Notes: a model not told the origin generated them from the letters alone. A stretch of DNA of 64,000 nucleotides from Verrucomicrobiales bacterium (GCA_028293125.1 JAQGPJ010000021.1:1-64000); one strand, 5' to 3'. Counted from the stretch's first letter, positions 19,206 through 28,113 are shown. Numbers and translations: made by a program.

Positions 19206-20195
19206 TTATTTATCAGCTTCATCCTCCGGCCCGCTGTCCCCGCAAGGTGGAACTTCAGGAGGGATGGATGCCGCCGAAATAATGGCGGCGGACAGCCCCA
19301 GCCTCGCCCGCAGCAGATCATCGACGAGAACCGCCCGGCTGTTGGGAACCACACCGGAACCGAATTTCCGGGCATAAATCTTTGTGATTTCCGCGCCGAA
19401 AAAGAGGATGCACGCGGAGTAATAAATCCAGGCGAGGATGATCACCACGGAGCCGGCGGCTCCAAAACTGGAGGCCACGCTGCTGGTGGCGAGATAATAG
19501 CCGATGATCAGCTTCCCGAAGGTGAAAAGAAGGGAGGTGGCCACAGCCCCAAGCCAGACGTCGCGCCAGAGGAGCTTCACATTTGGAAGCAGCTTGAAAA
19601 TCATCGCAAAGAGACCGCTGACCACGGCAAACGAGATGATAAAATCCCAGATCCGCCACACGGCGGCAGGCAGTTGAAACTGCCCGCTCATGTAATTTCC
19701 CAGCGCGGCGAGAACAAAACTGATGACCAGCGAGACGAGCAGCAGAAAACCAATGGCCAGCACGATCGAAAACGAAAAGAAGCGGTCATGCATCAGCGTG
19801 AGCAAGGGACGGCCCGGCTTCACGGCAACGCCCCATATGGAGTTCAGGGCGTCCTTCAGCTCGGCAAACACGGTGGACGCGCCAAAAAGCAGCAGGCCAG
19901 TGCTGAGAACCGTTGCCAGCACCCCTCCTGCTTTCTGCTCGGCGCTTGACTGAACCGCCGCCTGAATAGCCTCGCCTGCCCCTGTTCCGACGAGCAGCGC
20001 TATTTGATGTGAAAGTTCCCCTCTGGCCGCCTCCTCCCCAAATACCACGCCGGCCATGGAGATTACGATCACGAGCAGCGGCGCGAGTGAGAAAACCGCG
20101 TAGTATGCCAGCGAGGAGCTGAGACGCATCGCCCCGTCGTCCACCCAGCCGAAAGCGGCTTCTTTCAGCAGCTCAGGCAGGCGGCGGGCATTCAT
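19206..20195 (-). CDS. YihY/virulence factor BrkB family inner-membrane protein
   Basis: 329 residues from ATG 20195 (MNARRLPELLKEAAFGWVDD), chosen because family members begin with this helix; ATG 20234 would add 13 residues. The hallmark LSSSLAYYAVFSLAPLLVIV is followed by a large loop and further membrane segments: VLSTGLLLFGASTVFAELKD, FSIVLAIGFLLLVSLVISFV, WDFIISFAVVSGLFAMIFKL and SVVIILAWIYYSACILFFGA, then AEITKIYARKFGS. Six transmembrane helices are expected. The family was once called RNase BN by mistake; its role (envelope integrity or transport) is still unclear. Confidence 0.92.
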   Translation of the reverse strand: MNARRLPELLKEAAFGWVDDGAMRLSSSLAYYAVFSLAPLLVIVISMAGVVFGEEAARGELSHQIALLVGTGAGEAIQAAVQSSAEQKAGGVLATVLSTGLLLFGASTVFAELKDALNSIWGVAVKPGRPLLTLMHDRFFSFSIVLAIGFLLLVSLVISFVLAALGNYMSGQFQLPAAVWRIWDFIISFAVVSGLFAMIFKLLPNVKLLWRDVWLGAVATSLLFTFGKLIIGYYLATSSVASSFGAAGSVVIILAWIYYSACILFFGAEITKIYARKFGSGVVPNSRAVLVDDLLRARLGLSAAIISAASIPPEVPPCGDSGPEDEADK

Positions 20196-20313
20196 GGAGC
20201 TGGGCGCGGCGTGGTTGGGCGCAGGTGGAATCAAAGGCCTTCAGCAGGACTGCAGCATCGCCGGCCCGTCCGATTCAACAAAGCGGACAGACCGGCAGTC
20301 CTGAACAGACAGC

Positions 20314-20694
20314 TTACGTGAAGAAGTTCCTGACCTGAGCGATCATTTGCGGATCCGTCTGGTGCTCGGCGGTTTCGAGGGTGATTTTTGCATGGGCAAA
20401 ATGCGTGTCCTCCGCCAGAAAATTCCGGAACTGCTCCTGCAGGGTTCCGGGGCCGAAAACAAGGATTCCGTCATATCCTGCCAGCAGGGCGGCCAGCGCT
20501 TTGAAATACTTGAGAGTGTCAGCCTGCTTGCCGCTGTGCACCGTATGCTCGCTGCCCCCGCGCTGCTCCCCGCCCGCCTGAAGTCTTTCCTGAATCACAA
20601 ATTCGCCGTCATCGGCATCCCGGGTGATAATGACGGCGGCGCGCTGGTCAAGCCAGACGCCTGCCTGACGCAGAGCTTGAGGGGTGTTTTTCAT
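20314..20694 (-). CDS. Small eRF1-domain-3-like protein
   Basis: 126 residues. It has the pattern of a widespread small family related to eRF1 domain 3: an N-terminal VWLDQRAAVII (usual form: W-I-D-x-x-K-A), a linker with charged residues, DTLKYFKALAALLAGYDGIL, then VFGPGTLQEQFRNFLAED, and a C-terminal AEHQTDPQMIAQVRNFF (usual form: A-D-x-M-T-D-N-Q-x-x-A-x-V-[KR]-x-[FY]-F). Soluble and cytoplasmic. Roles in ribosome or stress biology are suspected for relatives but not established. A single gene with 118 bases to YihY downstream. Confidence 0.7.
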   Translation of the reverse strand: MKNTPQALRQAGVWLDQRAAVIITRDADDGEFVIQERLQAGGEQRGGSEHTVHSGKQADTLKYFKALAALLAGYDGILVFGPGTLQEQFRNFLAEDTHFAHAKITLETAEHQTDPQMIAQVRNFFT

Positions 20695-21132
20695 AATGAT
20701 GAATTTTGTTTGATGTGGTGAATTGCGCCTTGAGGAATTTGACAGGCCTCATGGATTGAAAATGCGCCGGCCAGCCCGGCGCGAAGCAGGAATGATTATC
20801 CGCAGGCATCAAAGAAAGAGGGCTGGGCAGTTACAACGTGGCCCGGCGGCTTTTGGATACTGAAGTGTAAAGTGGCGCGGGGGTGCCTGCGGATTCGTTG
20901 GAGACCGATTTTGCTCCTGCAGACAAGCGGGCACGGCCCGGAGGTGGGAGATCGCTCCGCCCGCTGCATGAAGTGTGTGGACGGCTTTTCCCCGGTGGAG
21001 CCGCCTCCTTTCCCGGTCCGATGTGACATTCCTCGACTGCAGAGCGGCCCTCCGCTGCTTTTTGCATGGACAGTGCCCGGACGGGCGCGGCTGGAGGAAA
21101 CATGAAATGAATTCCCTGAACAGCCATCAGCC
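20695..21132. other. Intergenic region with one strong hairpin
   Basis: About 440 bases without a convincing gene. A perfect 7-bp stem GCGCCGG/CCGGCGC with a five-base loop lies at 20764-20782, upstream of the 20314-20694 gene; it lacks a T-run in either direction, so it is not a standard terminator. No remnant of a known protein is seen. Confidence 0.4.
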
Positions 21133-22455
21133 TCATGGCAGCTGAGGCACGGTCCGCAAAATGCGCCGCAGCTTTTGTCCGGGCTCCGGCGGGGACCAAG
21201 GGCCGAAACGCAGGGGGACAGGCCGGAAACGCTGATTTTTCCAAAACCGGTGCAGGGACTGCTCCACGGTCCGCGCGGCTTCTCCGGCCATCGGGAGAGG
21301 GGTTTTCAATGCCACGCGCAGCCCTCCATTTTCCGGATCCTGAACCACGGAGTATTCCTCAATGGCCGGATGCGCGGTGATGACCGCCAGGCGGATGAAG
21401 TCCGGGAAGATCTCCACCGTGCCGCCGCCAACGCGCTCAAAGACCAGCAGGTCGTCGCAGCGGCCCTCCACGGCCTCCAGCGCGGTGAAAAGGCTGCCGC
21501 AGGGACAGGGCGTGCGGCGCTCCCGCAGCACATCATTCAGGCGGTGACGGATGACCGGCTGCGTGCGGCGGCGGAAGTCGGTAATGATGGGCACAAACCG
21601 GCCCTCACCCAGCTCCTCCCGCTGAATGACCGCCACGTCCTCATTGAGATGCATGGTTCCATAGGCACAGGTGGCACCGAGAAATCCCTCCGTGGCTTGG
21701 TAAATCCCGTGCACCGCACGATGCCCGAAAGCGGCGGCGATGAAGGCGGCGTCCTGCGGCTCCAGCACCTCGGCGGCAGCGCAGATTTTGTCAGGGCGGA
21801 CGGAGATCCGGCCTGCGGCCCGCGCCTCGGCCAGCCGCCGGAGCGCACTGGGCGGGGCCACCAGCAGGGTGGGTGCAAAGGCTTCGAGCTGCTCCAGCAG
21901 CTCCTCCCAGGGACGGAGCAGGTCAAAGTAGCGGAAGGAGAGCCGCCGGCTTTGGATACTGCGGTAGAGATTGCTGTTGGACCGCAGGAAAAGCGCCGCG
22001 CGCTGGCCATGGGCGGCCAGCCCCCGGGGCAGCACGCGGGCGAGAAGGGTGCCCGCCCATTCCGCCCGCTCGGCGGCGCTGGCGGCAAAGAGGCCCCGGC
22101 TGCCGCTGGTGCCGGAGGACAGGCCGACGGTGAGGCCTTTGACCATGGGCAGGAAATCCCGCGTCTCCTCCGCGCGCTGGGCCACCCGCAACGCCTCCCC
22201 GAGGTCCAGGCCGGCGGTGTTCAGCCGGCTGAAATTCCCCATCATCTCAGTTTTCCCAATGATGGGAAAATCCCGCCAATTCCGCAGGTCCAACCCAGCA
22301 TAAAGTTCCTGGTAATACGGAGAATGCCGCCTCACCCACGCCAGGTGCCGCCTCACGGCTGTGTCCTGCCAGCGCTCCAGAGCCTCACGCGTTTTCCAGC
22401 GGCCGGCATTCCGCCGCGCCCGGGCATAGGACCAAAGCAGACGGAGGGAATTCAT
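21133..22455 (-). CDS. Adenylate-forming enzyme, PaaK/coenzyme F390 synthetase-like
   Basis: 440 residues. An ANL-superfamily enzyme of the phenylacetate-CoA-ligase/F390-synthetase type, expected to activate a carboxylate as acyl-AMP. The phosphate-binding loop is LTVGLSSGTSGSRGLF, the aromatic motif is YQATEGFLGATC (usual form: Y-G-x-T-E), and the C-terminal part has IITDFRRRTQPVIRHRLNDV, CPCGSLF and EGRCDDLLVFER, the [KR]-x-D-D hinge region. The N-terminus starts MNSLRLLWSYARARRNAGRW. Its ATG overlaps the stop of the upstream hydrolase gene (ATGA). It ends a five-gene minus-strand cluster with a ketoacyl synthase and a reductase, so a fatty or beta-hydroxy acid is a likely substrate (inference). 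Confidence 0.82.
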   Translation of the reverse strand: MNSLRLLWSYARARRNAGRWKTREALERWQDTAVRRHLAWVRRHSPYYQELYAGLDLRNWRDFPIIGKTEMMGNFSRLNTAGLDLGEALRVAQRAEETRDFLPMVKGLTVGLSSGTSGSRGLFAASAAERAEWAGTLLARVLPRGLAAHGQRAALFLRSNSNLYRSIQSRRLSFRYFDLLRPWEELLEQLEAFAPTLLVAPPSALRRLAEARAAGRISVRPDKICAAAEVLEPQDAAFIAAAFGHRAVHGIYQATEGFLGATCAYGTMHLNEDVAVIQREELGEGRFVPIITDFRRRTQPVIRHRLNDVLRERRTPCPCGSLFTALEAVEGRCDDLLVFERVGGGTVEIFPDFIRLAVITAHPAIEEYSVVQDPENGGLRVALKTPLPMAGEAARTVEQSLHRFWKNQRFRPVPLRFGPWSPPEPGQKLRRILRTVPQLP

Positions 22456-23303
22456 GACCGCCAGACCTCCGGGCAGTGGGTGGGGATGATCGTCACTTCC
22501 GGATGGGCCAGGTGCAGCCGGTGCAGCTTTTCCAAGGTTGCGTTCAGAGCCCGCCAGTCTCCGAGAAACCGCACCAGGCGCGAGGGCGGCCGCCGGGAGC
22601 GGATGGCTTCACTAGACCATGCACCGTCCGCCGCCAGCAGGGTTGGCCCTCTTTCCTGATCTCGGAGAAAAAGCCCCATCTGCCCCACCGCATGGCCCGG
22701 CAGGTCCACTGCCAGCAGGCTGCCATCGCCCAGCACGTCGCGGGCTTCGGCAAACGGGGAAAACCGGTCAGGCAGGCGGACACAGGGGGCATCCTCCAGA
22801 AAGCGCACGCGCTGCATAAAGTCCTCCGGGATCAGTCCCGGCAAAAACGCGCGGCGCAGTGCGCCGAATCCCTCCCGTCCCGCCACGTCCTGCCAAGCAG
22901 CATGGGAGCAGTGGAAAAGCGCCTCTGGGAAGTCCCGCAGCCCCCCGATGTGGTCGGCATGGAAATGCGAGATGAAGACATGCCGGACCACGCTGGCGGA
23001 AATGCCCATGGCAGCCAGCTGCCGCATGACGGAGCCGCGGGAGTGAAGCCGCACCGGCGTGAACCAGCGGTGGAGCCGCGCGGGCCAGCGCCGGGTTTCC
23101 TGAAAAAAGCGCCCGGAGTAGCCGGTGTCGAACAGAATGGGGCCGGCGGGGTGCTCCAGCAGCGCGGACAGGGCCTCGAACCGCATCACCCGCCAAGGGG
23201 CGCCGCGCAGGGACAGACCCTCCAGCTGGCGGCAGAAGCCGTCGGTCATCAGGGTCAGCTTCACCGGGGGCATGGCATCACACAGCAGGCATTCAGGCCT
23301 CAT
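22452..23303 (-). CDS. Metallo-beta-lactamase-fold hydrolase
   Basis: 283 residues from ATG 23303, chosen because it overlaps the upstream stop as ATGA. The metal-binding motif is HVFISHFHADHIGG (H-x-H-x-D-H), with later ligands in VDLPGHAVGQMGLFL, LAADGAW and IIPTHCPEVW. This is the arrangement of the lactonase/glyoxalase-II-like branch, which hydrolyses lactones or thioesters. No signal peptide. In the classic olefin cluster (oleABCD) the hydrolase position is filled by an alpha/beta-hydrolase; here an unrelated hydrolase fold occupies the cluster. Substrate unknown; a beta-lactone or acyl-thioester from the neighbouring enzymes is possible. Confidence 0.85.
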   Translation of the reverse strand: MRPECLLCDAMPPVKLTLMTDGFCRQLEGLSLRGAPWRVMRFEALSALLEHPAGPILFDTGYSGRFFQETRRWPARLHRWFTPVRLHSRGSVMRQLAAMGISASVVRHVFISHFHADHIGGLRDFPEALFHCSHAAWQDVAGREGFGALRRAFLPGLIPEDFMQRVRFLEDAPCVRLPDRFSPFAEARDVLGDGSLLAVDLPGHAVGQMGLFLRDQERGPTLLAADGAWSSEAIRSRRPPSRLVRFLGDWRALNATLEKLHRLHLAHPEVTIIPTHCPEVWRS

Positions 23304-24286
23304 TGCTGCCCCCTCCACCATTCAGCGAACCCCTGAAGGCCCTCAGCAACGGAAACCCGTGGTTTGTAATCAAGGACGGTCCGCGCGGCGGTGAGGTCGA
23401 AGGTTTGGGAAAAGGCCAGCACGCCGGCGCTGTAACGGGTGAGCGGCGGCTCCCAGCGCGCACCGGTGAAAAGCCGGGAACCGGCCTCCAGCGCCATGGC
23501 CGCCCACCGGGCTTTGCGCAGGGGAATGCGCCGTGGTTTCCACGGCAGGCCCGCGGCGCGAAACAGGTGGCTCAGGAGTTTTTCCCGCGGCCACGGCTCG
23601 CCATTGGTGATGTTGAAAGCGCGGCCCGCCGCCGGAGGTGACACGGCGGCGGCAATCAGGGCATCGACCACATTCCCCACCCAGGTCACCTCCACCAACG
23701 GATCACCGGGACCGATCAGCGGAAACCCTCCCCGCCCCGCCGCTCGCAGGAGGCGCGGGAAAAGGGAGGTGTCGCCCGGCCCGAAAACCGCCCGCGGACG
23801 CAGGATCACGGTTTCACAGCCGGCGGCGTTCACGATGCCCTCCGCCATCCCCTTGGTGCGGGCGTAGTCATTAATTGGATGCCGGGCGGGGGCCGAGGCT
23901 TCCGTGAGGTCAAACCGGTCCCGCTCCTCGAAATAAATACTGGGCGTGGAGACGTGGACCAGCCGCCGCACGACGTGTTTTCCACAGGCCGCCGCCACAT
24001 TCGCGGTGGCCTGGACATTGTCCCGCAGAAAATCCGCCCGCCGTCCCCAGGGCGAGGACCGGGCTGCGCAGTGAAAGACATACTCCTGCCCGGCGCAGGC
24101 CGCGCCCACCGCCTCCGCACCGGCGAGGTCCAGCCGCAGAAAGCAGATGCCCTGCCCGTCCAAACGCTCCCCGGCGGCAGTGTTTCTCCCCGCTCCGGTC
24201 ACGTCCCAGCCCATGTCCCGCAGGCGGCGGGCCAGTGCTCCGCCAAGAAATCCGGTGGCTCCGGTGACCAGCGCGCGCGGTTTCAT
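23300..24286 (-). CDS. NAD(P)-dependent epimerase/dehydratase, OleD-like 3-beta-HSD family
   Basis: 328 residues. An extended short-chain reductase with the nucleotide site ALVTGATGFLGGALARRL, the conserved YVFHCAARSSPWGR and LVHVSTPSIYFEERDRFDL, and the catalytic Y-x-x-x-K in NDYARTKGMAEGIVNAAG. The FHCAA/HVSTPS/Y-x-x-T-K pattern is the one seen in OleD and 3-beta-hydroxysteroid dehydrogenase relatives, which reduce 2-alkyl-3-keto acids to beta-hydroxy acids. It overlaps its neighbours on both sides by 4 nt (ATGA), so translation is probably coupled to the ketoacyl synthase, its likely supplier of keto substrate. Confidence 0.85.
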   Translation of the reverse strand: MKPRALVTGATGFLGGALARRLRDMGWDVTGAGRNTAAGERLDGQGICFLRLDLAGAEAVGAACAGQEYVFHCAARSSPWGRRADFLRDNVQATANVAAACGKHVVRRLVHVSTPSIYFEERDRFDLTEASAPARHPINDYARTKGMAEGIVNAAGCETVILRPRAVFGPGDTSLFPRLLRAAGRGGFPLIGPGDPLVEVTWVGNVVDALIAAAVSPPAAGRAFNITNGEPWPREKLLSHLFRAAGLPWKPRRIPLRKARWAAMALEAGSRLFTGARWEPPLTRYSAGVLAFSQTFDLTAARTVLDYKPRVSVAEGLQGFAEWWRGQQ

Positions 24287-25287
24287 AATTCCAGAATAAC
24301 ACCTCCAATGGAAAGCCCGGCGGATGTGCCCATGAGTGCGATCCTGTCCCCGCGCCCGATCCGCCCCTGCGCCCAGGCGTCGTGCAGCCCGATGGGAATC
24401 GTGGCCGCGATGGTGTTGGCCCCGTCCTGGGCGTGCACAAAAAACCGCTCCTCCGGAATGCCCAGGCGTTTCCGCAGCAGGCGCATGGCCATGAGGCTGC
24501 CCTGATGGGGAATCACCAGTTTCAGGTCCTCCCAGCCGCGCAGGCCCGCGGCCCCCAGCAGCCGCGCGGTGAAGGCCGGCAGCCGTCCGCTGGCGAAGCG
24601 GAACACCGCTTTGCCCTCCATGCGGAAGAGGTAATCCCCGGTGTTGGATCCATCATGGCGCGATCCCGGAATCCCCGTGCCGCCGCCCCGGATCTCCGTC
24701 AGGGACGCCGCCTCAGCCCAGGTTTCCAAGCCGGACGCCAGCACCGCCGAGGACTCCCCGGCGGGGGTGGGCCGGATGACCGCGGCCGCCGCGCCGTCCC
24801 CGAGGATGGTGCAGCTTTCCGGATGCGACCAGTCAATGCCCGGCGATGCCAGCTCACTGCTGATGAGCAGCAGATTCCGGTAGCGCCCCGAAGCCACCAC
24901 GGGTGCCAGATGGTCCAGCGCCACCACAAAGCTGAGGCAGGTGGCGTTGATATCGAAAGAGGGCACCCCGGCGAAGGCAGGTCCCAGTTCCCGTTGCATC
25001 AGAGCCGCCGTGCAGGGCACGGGCTGCTGCATGGTGCCGCTGGCGCACACGATGCCGTCCACATCCCCGGGGGAAAGGCCGGCCTGCGCCAAGGCCCGCT
25101 CCGCCGCCCGCGCGCCCATCCAGGAGGCGGTCTCGTGGACGGCGGCAAAGTAACGGCTGTGGACGCCGGAGTGCTTTATGGTCCAGCCCGGCTCCAGTCC
25201 GGCCAGCGCATCGGTCTCCTCCGCGCTGACCCGCCGCTCCGGAAGGAATTTTCCGAGTCCGGCAATCTGGCAGCGTTGAGGATTCAT
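24283..25287 (-). CDS. Beta-ketoacyl synthase III-type condensing enzyme (FabH/OleA-like)
   Basis: 334 residues, complete thiolase-fold enzyme. The catalytic triad is visible: Cys117 in FDINATCLSFVVALD, His261 in KLVIPHQGSLMAMRL and Asn291 in DGANTIAATIPIG. Also typical are GIVCASGTMQQPVPCTA and CTILGDGAAAAVI. Such enzymes join an acyl-thioester to malonyl-ACP or a second acyl chain. The next gene, an OleD-like reductase, starts inside its stop codon, which favours a dedicated pathway over a duplicate fatty-acid FabH. Its own start MNPQRCQIAGLGKFLPERRV lies 93 bases after the PAP2 gene. Confidence 0.88.
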   Translation of the reverse strand: MNPQRCQIAGLGKFLPERRVSAEETDALAGLEPGWTIKHSGVHSRYFAAVHETASWMGARAAERALAQAGLSPGDVDGIVCASGTMQQPVPCTAALMQRELGPAFAGVPSFDINATCLSFVVALDHLAPVVASGRYRNLLLISSELASPGIDWSHPESCTILGDGAAAAVIRPTPAGESSAVLASGLETWAEAASLTEIRGGGTGIPGSRHDGSNTGDYLFRMEGKAVFRFASGRLPAFTARLLGAAGLRGWEDLKLVIPHQGSLMAMRLLRKRLGIPEERFFVHAQDGANTIAATIPIGLHDAWAQGRIGRGDRIALMGTSAGLSIGGVILEL

Positions 25288-25380
25288 GGGCAGCGGCAGG
25301 GCGGACGGGCAGATTTTGGAAAGAGTGATGGAAACGGATGGAAAGCAGAACGGTGTCCGGACACCCTGACAGGGTCCGCG

Positions 25381-26238
25381 TCAGTTTGCCAGCGCGCCGG
25401 AGGCCGGACGCCGGACCAGCCACAACACACCCGCCAGCAGCACCAGGCCTCCCAGCACATCCACAAAATAATGCTGCCCCAGCCACACTGTGGATAGCCA
25501 GATCCCGGCCACCACCGGAGCATGCCGGAGGAAAAGCCGCCGGTCCGCCCGCGCATCAAAAACCAGGATCAGCCCCGAAACCGCGCAGTGCAGGCTGGGA
25601 AAACAGTCCACCCGGTTGCTGCCCCAAACGACCATGGCCTCCGCGAGCCGCGTTCCCAGCCATCCCGCCGGTGGAGGGGTGAATCCGGAACCCGCGTCCA
25701 GATACGGACCAGCCGCCGGGCACAGAATATACCCCGCAAACCCCAGCGCATACACCAGCCCCAGGGCGCGGAAGAATGGTCCCGCCCGCTGCCCCGGCAC
25801 CCAGCCATGCCGCCACAGACCAAGCATCAGATAGGGAAAAAGTCCCATATAGCACCAGGACATCAGCTCGGTGAGCACTGGATGCCCCAAGCGCTCCATC
25901 CACACCCCGCCGAAACCGCCTGTCAGCAGCCGGTCCGCCTCCTGAAGCAGCCGCGCGCCATCGGGCCGGAATGCCGGGACCCCGGCCCCGAGCGCGTGAT
26001 AGCACGCCGCCATGGCCGCCATGAAATAAAACCACCGCACCCGACAGGCCACCAGTCCCGGCAGGCTTTGCACCCAGGCGATGGTCAGCAGCGTCGCCAC
26101 CGCCACCCCGGCCGTTTCCACAAAAGCGGCGGTCCACGCAAGGCCATGAACCGCCAGCAGCGCGGCATACACGGCAAAAAGCGTCAGATAAGTCCATTCG
26201 TGGAGTTGGATACCGGCGGGACAGAGGGTCATTCTCAT
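25381..26238 (-). CDS. PAP2_3 membrane phosphatase/phosphotransferase (inositolphosphoceramide-synthase-like)
   Basis: 285 residues from ATG 26238 (ATG 26232 also possible); the upstream frame is open but reads as leader. Six or more hydrophobic segments, with the PAP2_3 signature: YILCPAAGPYLDAG before a loop, FPSLHCAVSGLILVFD (the usual S-G-H replaced by S-L-H), and WLGQHYFVDVLGGLVLLAG (H-x-x-x-D). This branch includes inositolphosphoceramide synthases, which move a polar phosphate head group onto a lipid. It precedes the ketoacyl-synthase cluster on the same strand by 93 bases, suggesting that it acts on the lipid product; this is inference. Confidence 0.78.
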   Translation of the reverse strand: MRMTLCPAGIQLHEWTYLTLFAVYAALLAVHGLAWTAAFVETAGVAVATLLTIAWVQSLPGLVACRVRWFYFMAAMAACYHALGAGVPAFRPDGARLLQEADRLLTGGFGGVWMERLGHPVLTELMSWCYMGLFPYLMLGLWRHGWVPGQRAGPFFRALGLVYALGFAGYILCPAAGPYLDAGSGFTPPPAGWLGTRLAEAMVVWGSNRVDCFPSLHCAVSGLILVFDARADRRLFLRHAPVVAGIWLSTVWLGQHYFVDVLGGLVLLAGVLWLVRRPASGALAN

Positions 26239-26421
26239 GGAAACATGGAAACGGGAGCTGGCGCAGCATGGGTCCGGGGACGGAGCGGTGCCTCCCATAC
26301 CGGATTCCCCGGTATTTTCCACGACCTTGTGAATCCCGTCCCCTCCCAGTCGGACCACCCGGCCGGAAGCGTGAAGACACTCCTGATTTGGAAGGCTTCA
26401 GCGTCCCTCCCCGGGAAGCCC

Positions 26422-28026
26422 TCACTCCGTCTCCACCAGAATGACCGCCAGATGGTCATTGCGGATTTTGGTGGTCAGAGCGGGCTTAGGGACTGATGCC
26501 GCGGCGATGGCGATCTCCAGCAGGCGTTCGCCGGTCAGCAGGTCGGTGGCCCGCAGTTTCCCGGCGGTGGCGGGGAATTTCAGCTTCTCCAGCGGCACCC
26601 GGATTTCAAAACCGGACTCCCCCGCCGGCCCTTCATAGTTGGGCACCACCAGCACTGCTTTTTGGCCCGCATAACGCGCATAGGCTTGGAGCGGATTGGG
26701 AACTCCGTTCCGTGTGGAGTCCACGGCGGTGAGATTGGCCTGCCGGGTCTCGTCCGGGAAACGCTCAAAAATGTCCGGATGGCTGCGACGGATGCGGAGG
26801 TATTTTTTGACGTCCTCAAAAAACTCCCGGTTTCCCGGCTGCTCCTTTGCCGCCCAATCGATGAAGTTGAAGAACATGACGCCGCCCTCCGCCTCCGGGA
26901 TCAAGGTTTTGGGATTGTTCCACTCCTCGCCAATCCACCACAGGGGGATCAGAGGAGCGAACACAGCCGTGTAGCCGAACCGCACCCGGCTGCCCAGCAC
27001 AAAGGGTTCGCCGTCATCGTGGTTCAGCAAATTCTGGGTGTAGAAGCGGAAGGCCCCGCCCCTGCCCTGCTGCTGGACTGTGGCCTGCCCGATGCCGGCA
27101 CCGGTGCGGATCATCTCCACCAAATTGGACCTCAGCAGGGCGTCACTGTGCTTGCCGAACCGCTCATGCTGCTGCTTCAGGCGGTCAGGATGGGCGTAGT
27201 CGGGCTCCTCGGTCCACCCTGTCACTCCGTTCTGCTCAAAGTCAAAGGTGTCCTCCCGCCCGGCGGGCATTTCAGCCATCAGAATGATTTTGCGGCCTTT
27301 GGCATACACCGCCTCCCGGACCTCTTTAAAAAAGTAGCCTGAGGTGTCCGGTGCCAGATCGACCCGGCAGCCGTCGGCCCCGGTCTCCATGATAAAATTC
27401 ACGGCGGCATCCCGGTACCAGCTCCGGAATCCGGCGTGGCTCCAGTCAAAGCCGTAGCCGCCCCAGACCTCCCAAAATTTCCCGTCCGGCAGCCGCTTAT
27501 AGAACTCCGGATGGGTGGTGACCAATGGCGCGTCCTTCCGCGTGCCCCAGACCACGATATCAAAAATCACCCGGATATTCCGCCGGTGCGCCTCCTCCAC
27601 GAACCGCCTCACCACTTTGCAGGACTCGTGAAAATCCGCCCCGGCGGTCAGCCGCGGCTCCAAGGTGGCCGGGCCGAAGTTTCCATAGCCATTTTTCCGG
27701 GAGCCTCGCTCCTGGACCGGACAGATCCACAGGCCGTTCACGCCCATCTCCGCGTAATGATCGAGGACTTTGACTGCGGAGGCGAAGGTGCCCTCCGGCG
27801 TGGCGGTCTCGATTCTCAGTTCCGCCATGATCAGGGTTTTAACCCAGTCCGGTGACATCCCCTCCATCCCGACCTCGCTGTCCGGCAGCACCTTCGGAAT
27901 CAACGCCGCATTGCTGATGGGCTCCTGGCCGGATCCGGACGGTCCAGCGATGGCGGGACAGCCAGCCAGCCACAGCACGGCGGCCACAACGGTGGGAAGG
28001 AGAGCGGTCAGAAAGGAAAATCGCAT
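26422..28026 (-). CDS. Secreted GH13-like alpha-amylase family enzyme (lipoprotein)
   Basis: 534 residues. The leader MRFSFLTALLPTVVAAVLWL then AGC carries a lipobox-like L-A-G-C, so it is likely exported and lipid-anchored. The (beta/alpha)8 features are ASAVKVLDHYAEMGVNGLWI, RRNIRVIFDIVVWGT, GADGCRVDLAPDTSG with the presumed nucleophile Asp near residue 223, and KIILMAEMPAGRED with the presumed acid/base Glu near 250. A C-terminal beta domain follows (VLVVPNYEGP, FEIRVPLEKL). Substrate is probably an alpha-glucan or oligosaccharide; subfamily unassigned. The gene lies just upstream of the lipid cluster on the same strand, but 180 bases and a change of theme separate them. Confidence 0.85.
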   Translation of the reverse strand: MRFSFLTALLPTVVAAVLWLAGCPAIAGPSGSGQEPISNAALIPKVLPDSEVGMEGMSPDWVKTLIMAELRIETATPEGTFASAVKVLDHYAEMGVNGLWICPVQERGSRKNGYGNFGPATLEPRLTAGADFHESCKVVRRFVEEAHRRNIRVIFDIVVWGTRKDAPLVTTHPEFYKRLPDGKFWEVWGGYGFDWSHAGFRSWYRDAAVNFIMETGADGCRVDLAPDTSGYFFKEVREAVYAKGRKIILMAEMPAGREDTFDFEQNGVTGWTEEPDYAHPDRLKQQHERFGKHSDALLRSNLVEMIRTGAGIGQATVQQQGRGGAFRFYTQNLLNHDDGEPFVLGSRVRFGYTAVFAPLIPLWWIGEEWNNPKTLIPEAEGGVMFFNFIDWAAKEQPGNREFFEDVKKYLRIRRSHPDIFERFPDETRQANLTAVDSTRNGVPNPLQAYARYAGQKAVLVVPNYEGPAGESGFEIRVPLEKLKFPATAGKLRATDLLTGERLLEIAIAAASVPKPALTTKIRNDHLAVILVETE

Positions 28027-28113
28027 GCCAGGAGGGAAGCGGCGGATGTCCGCCGCATGAGAGGGGCGGCACTTTCAGCTGTCATCCTTCTGCGGCAACC
28101 GGTGCCTGGTCTG

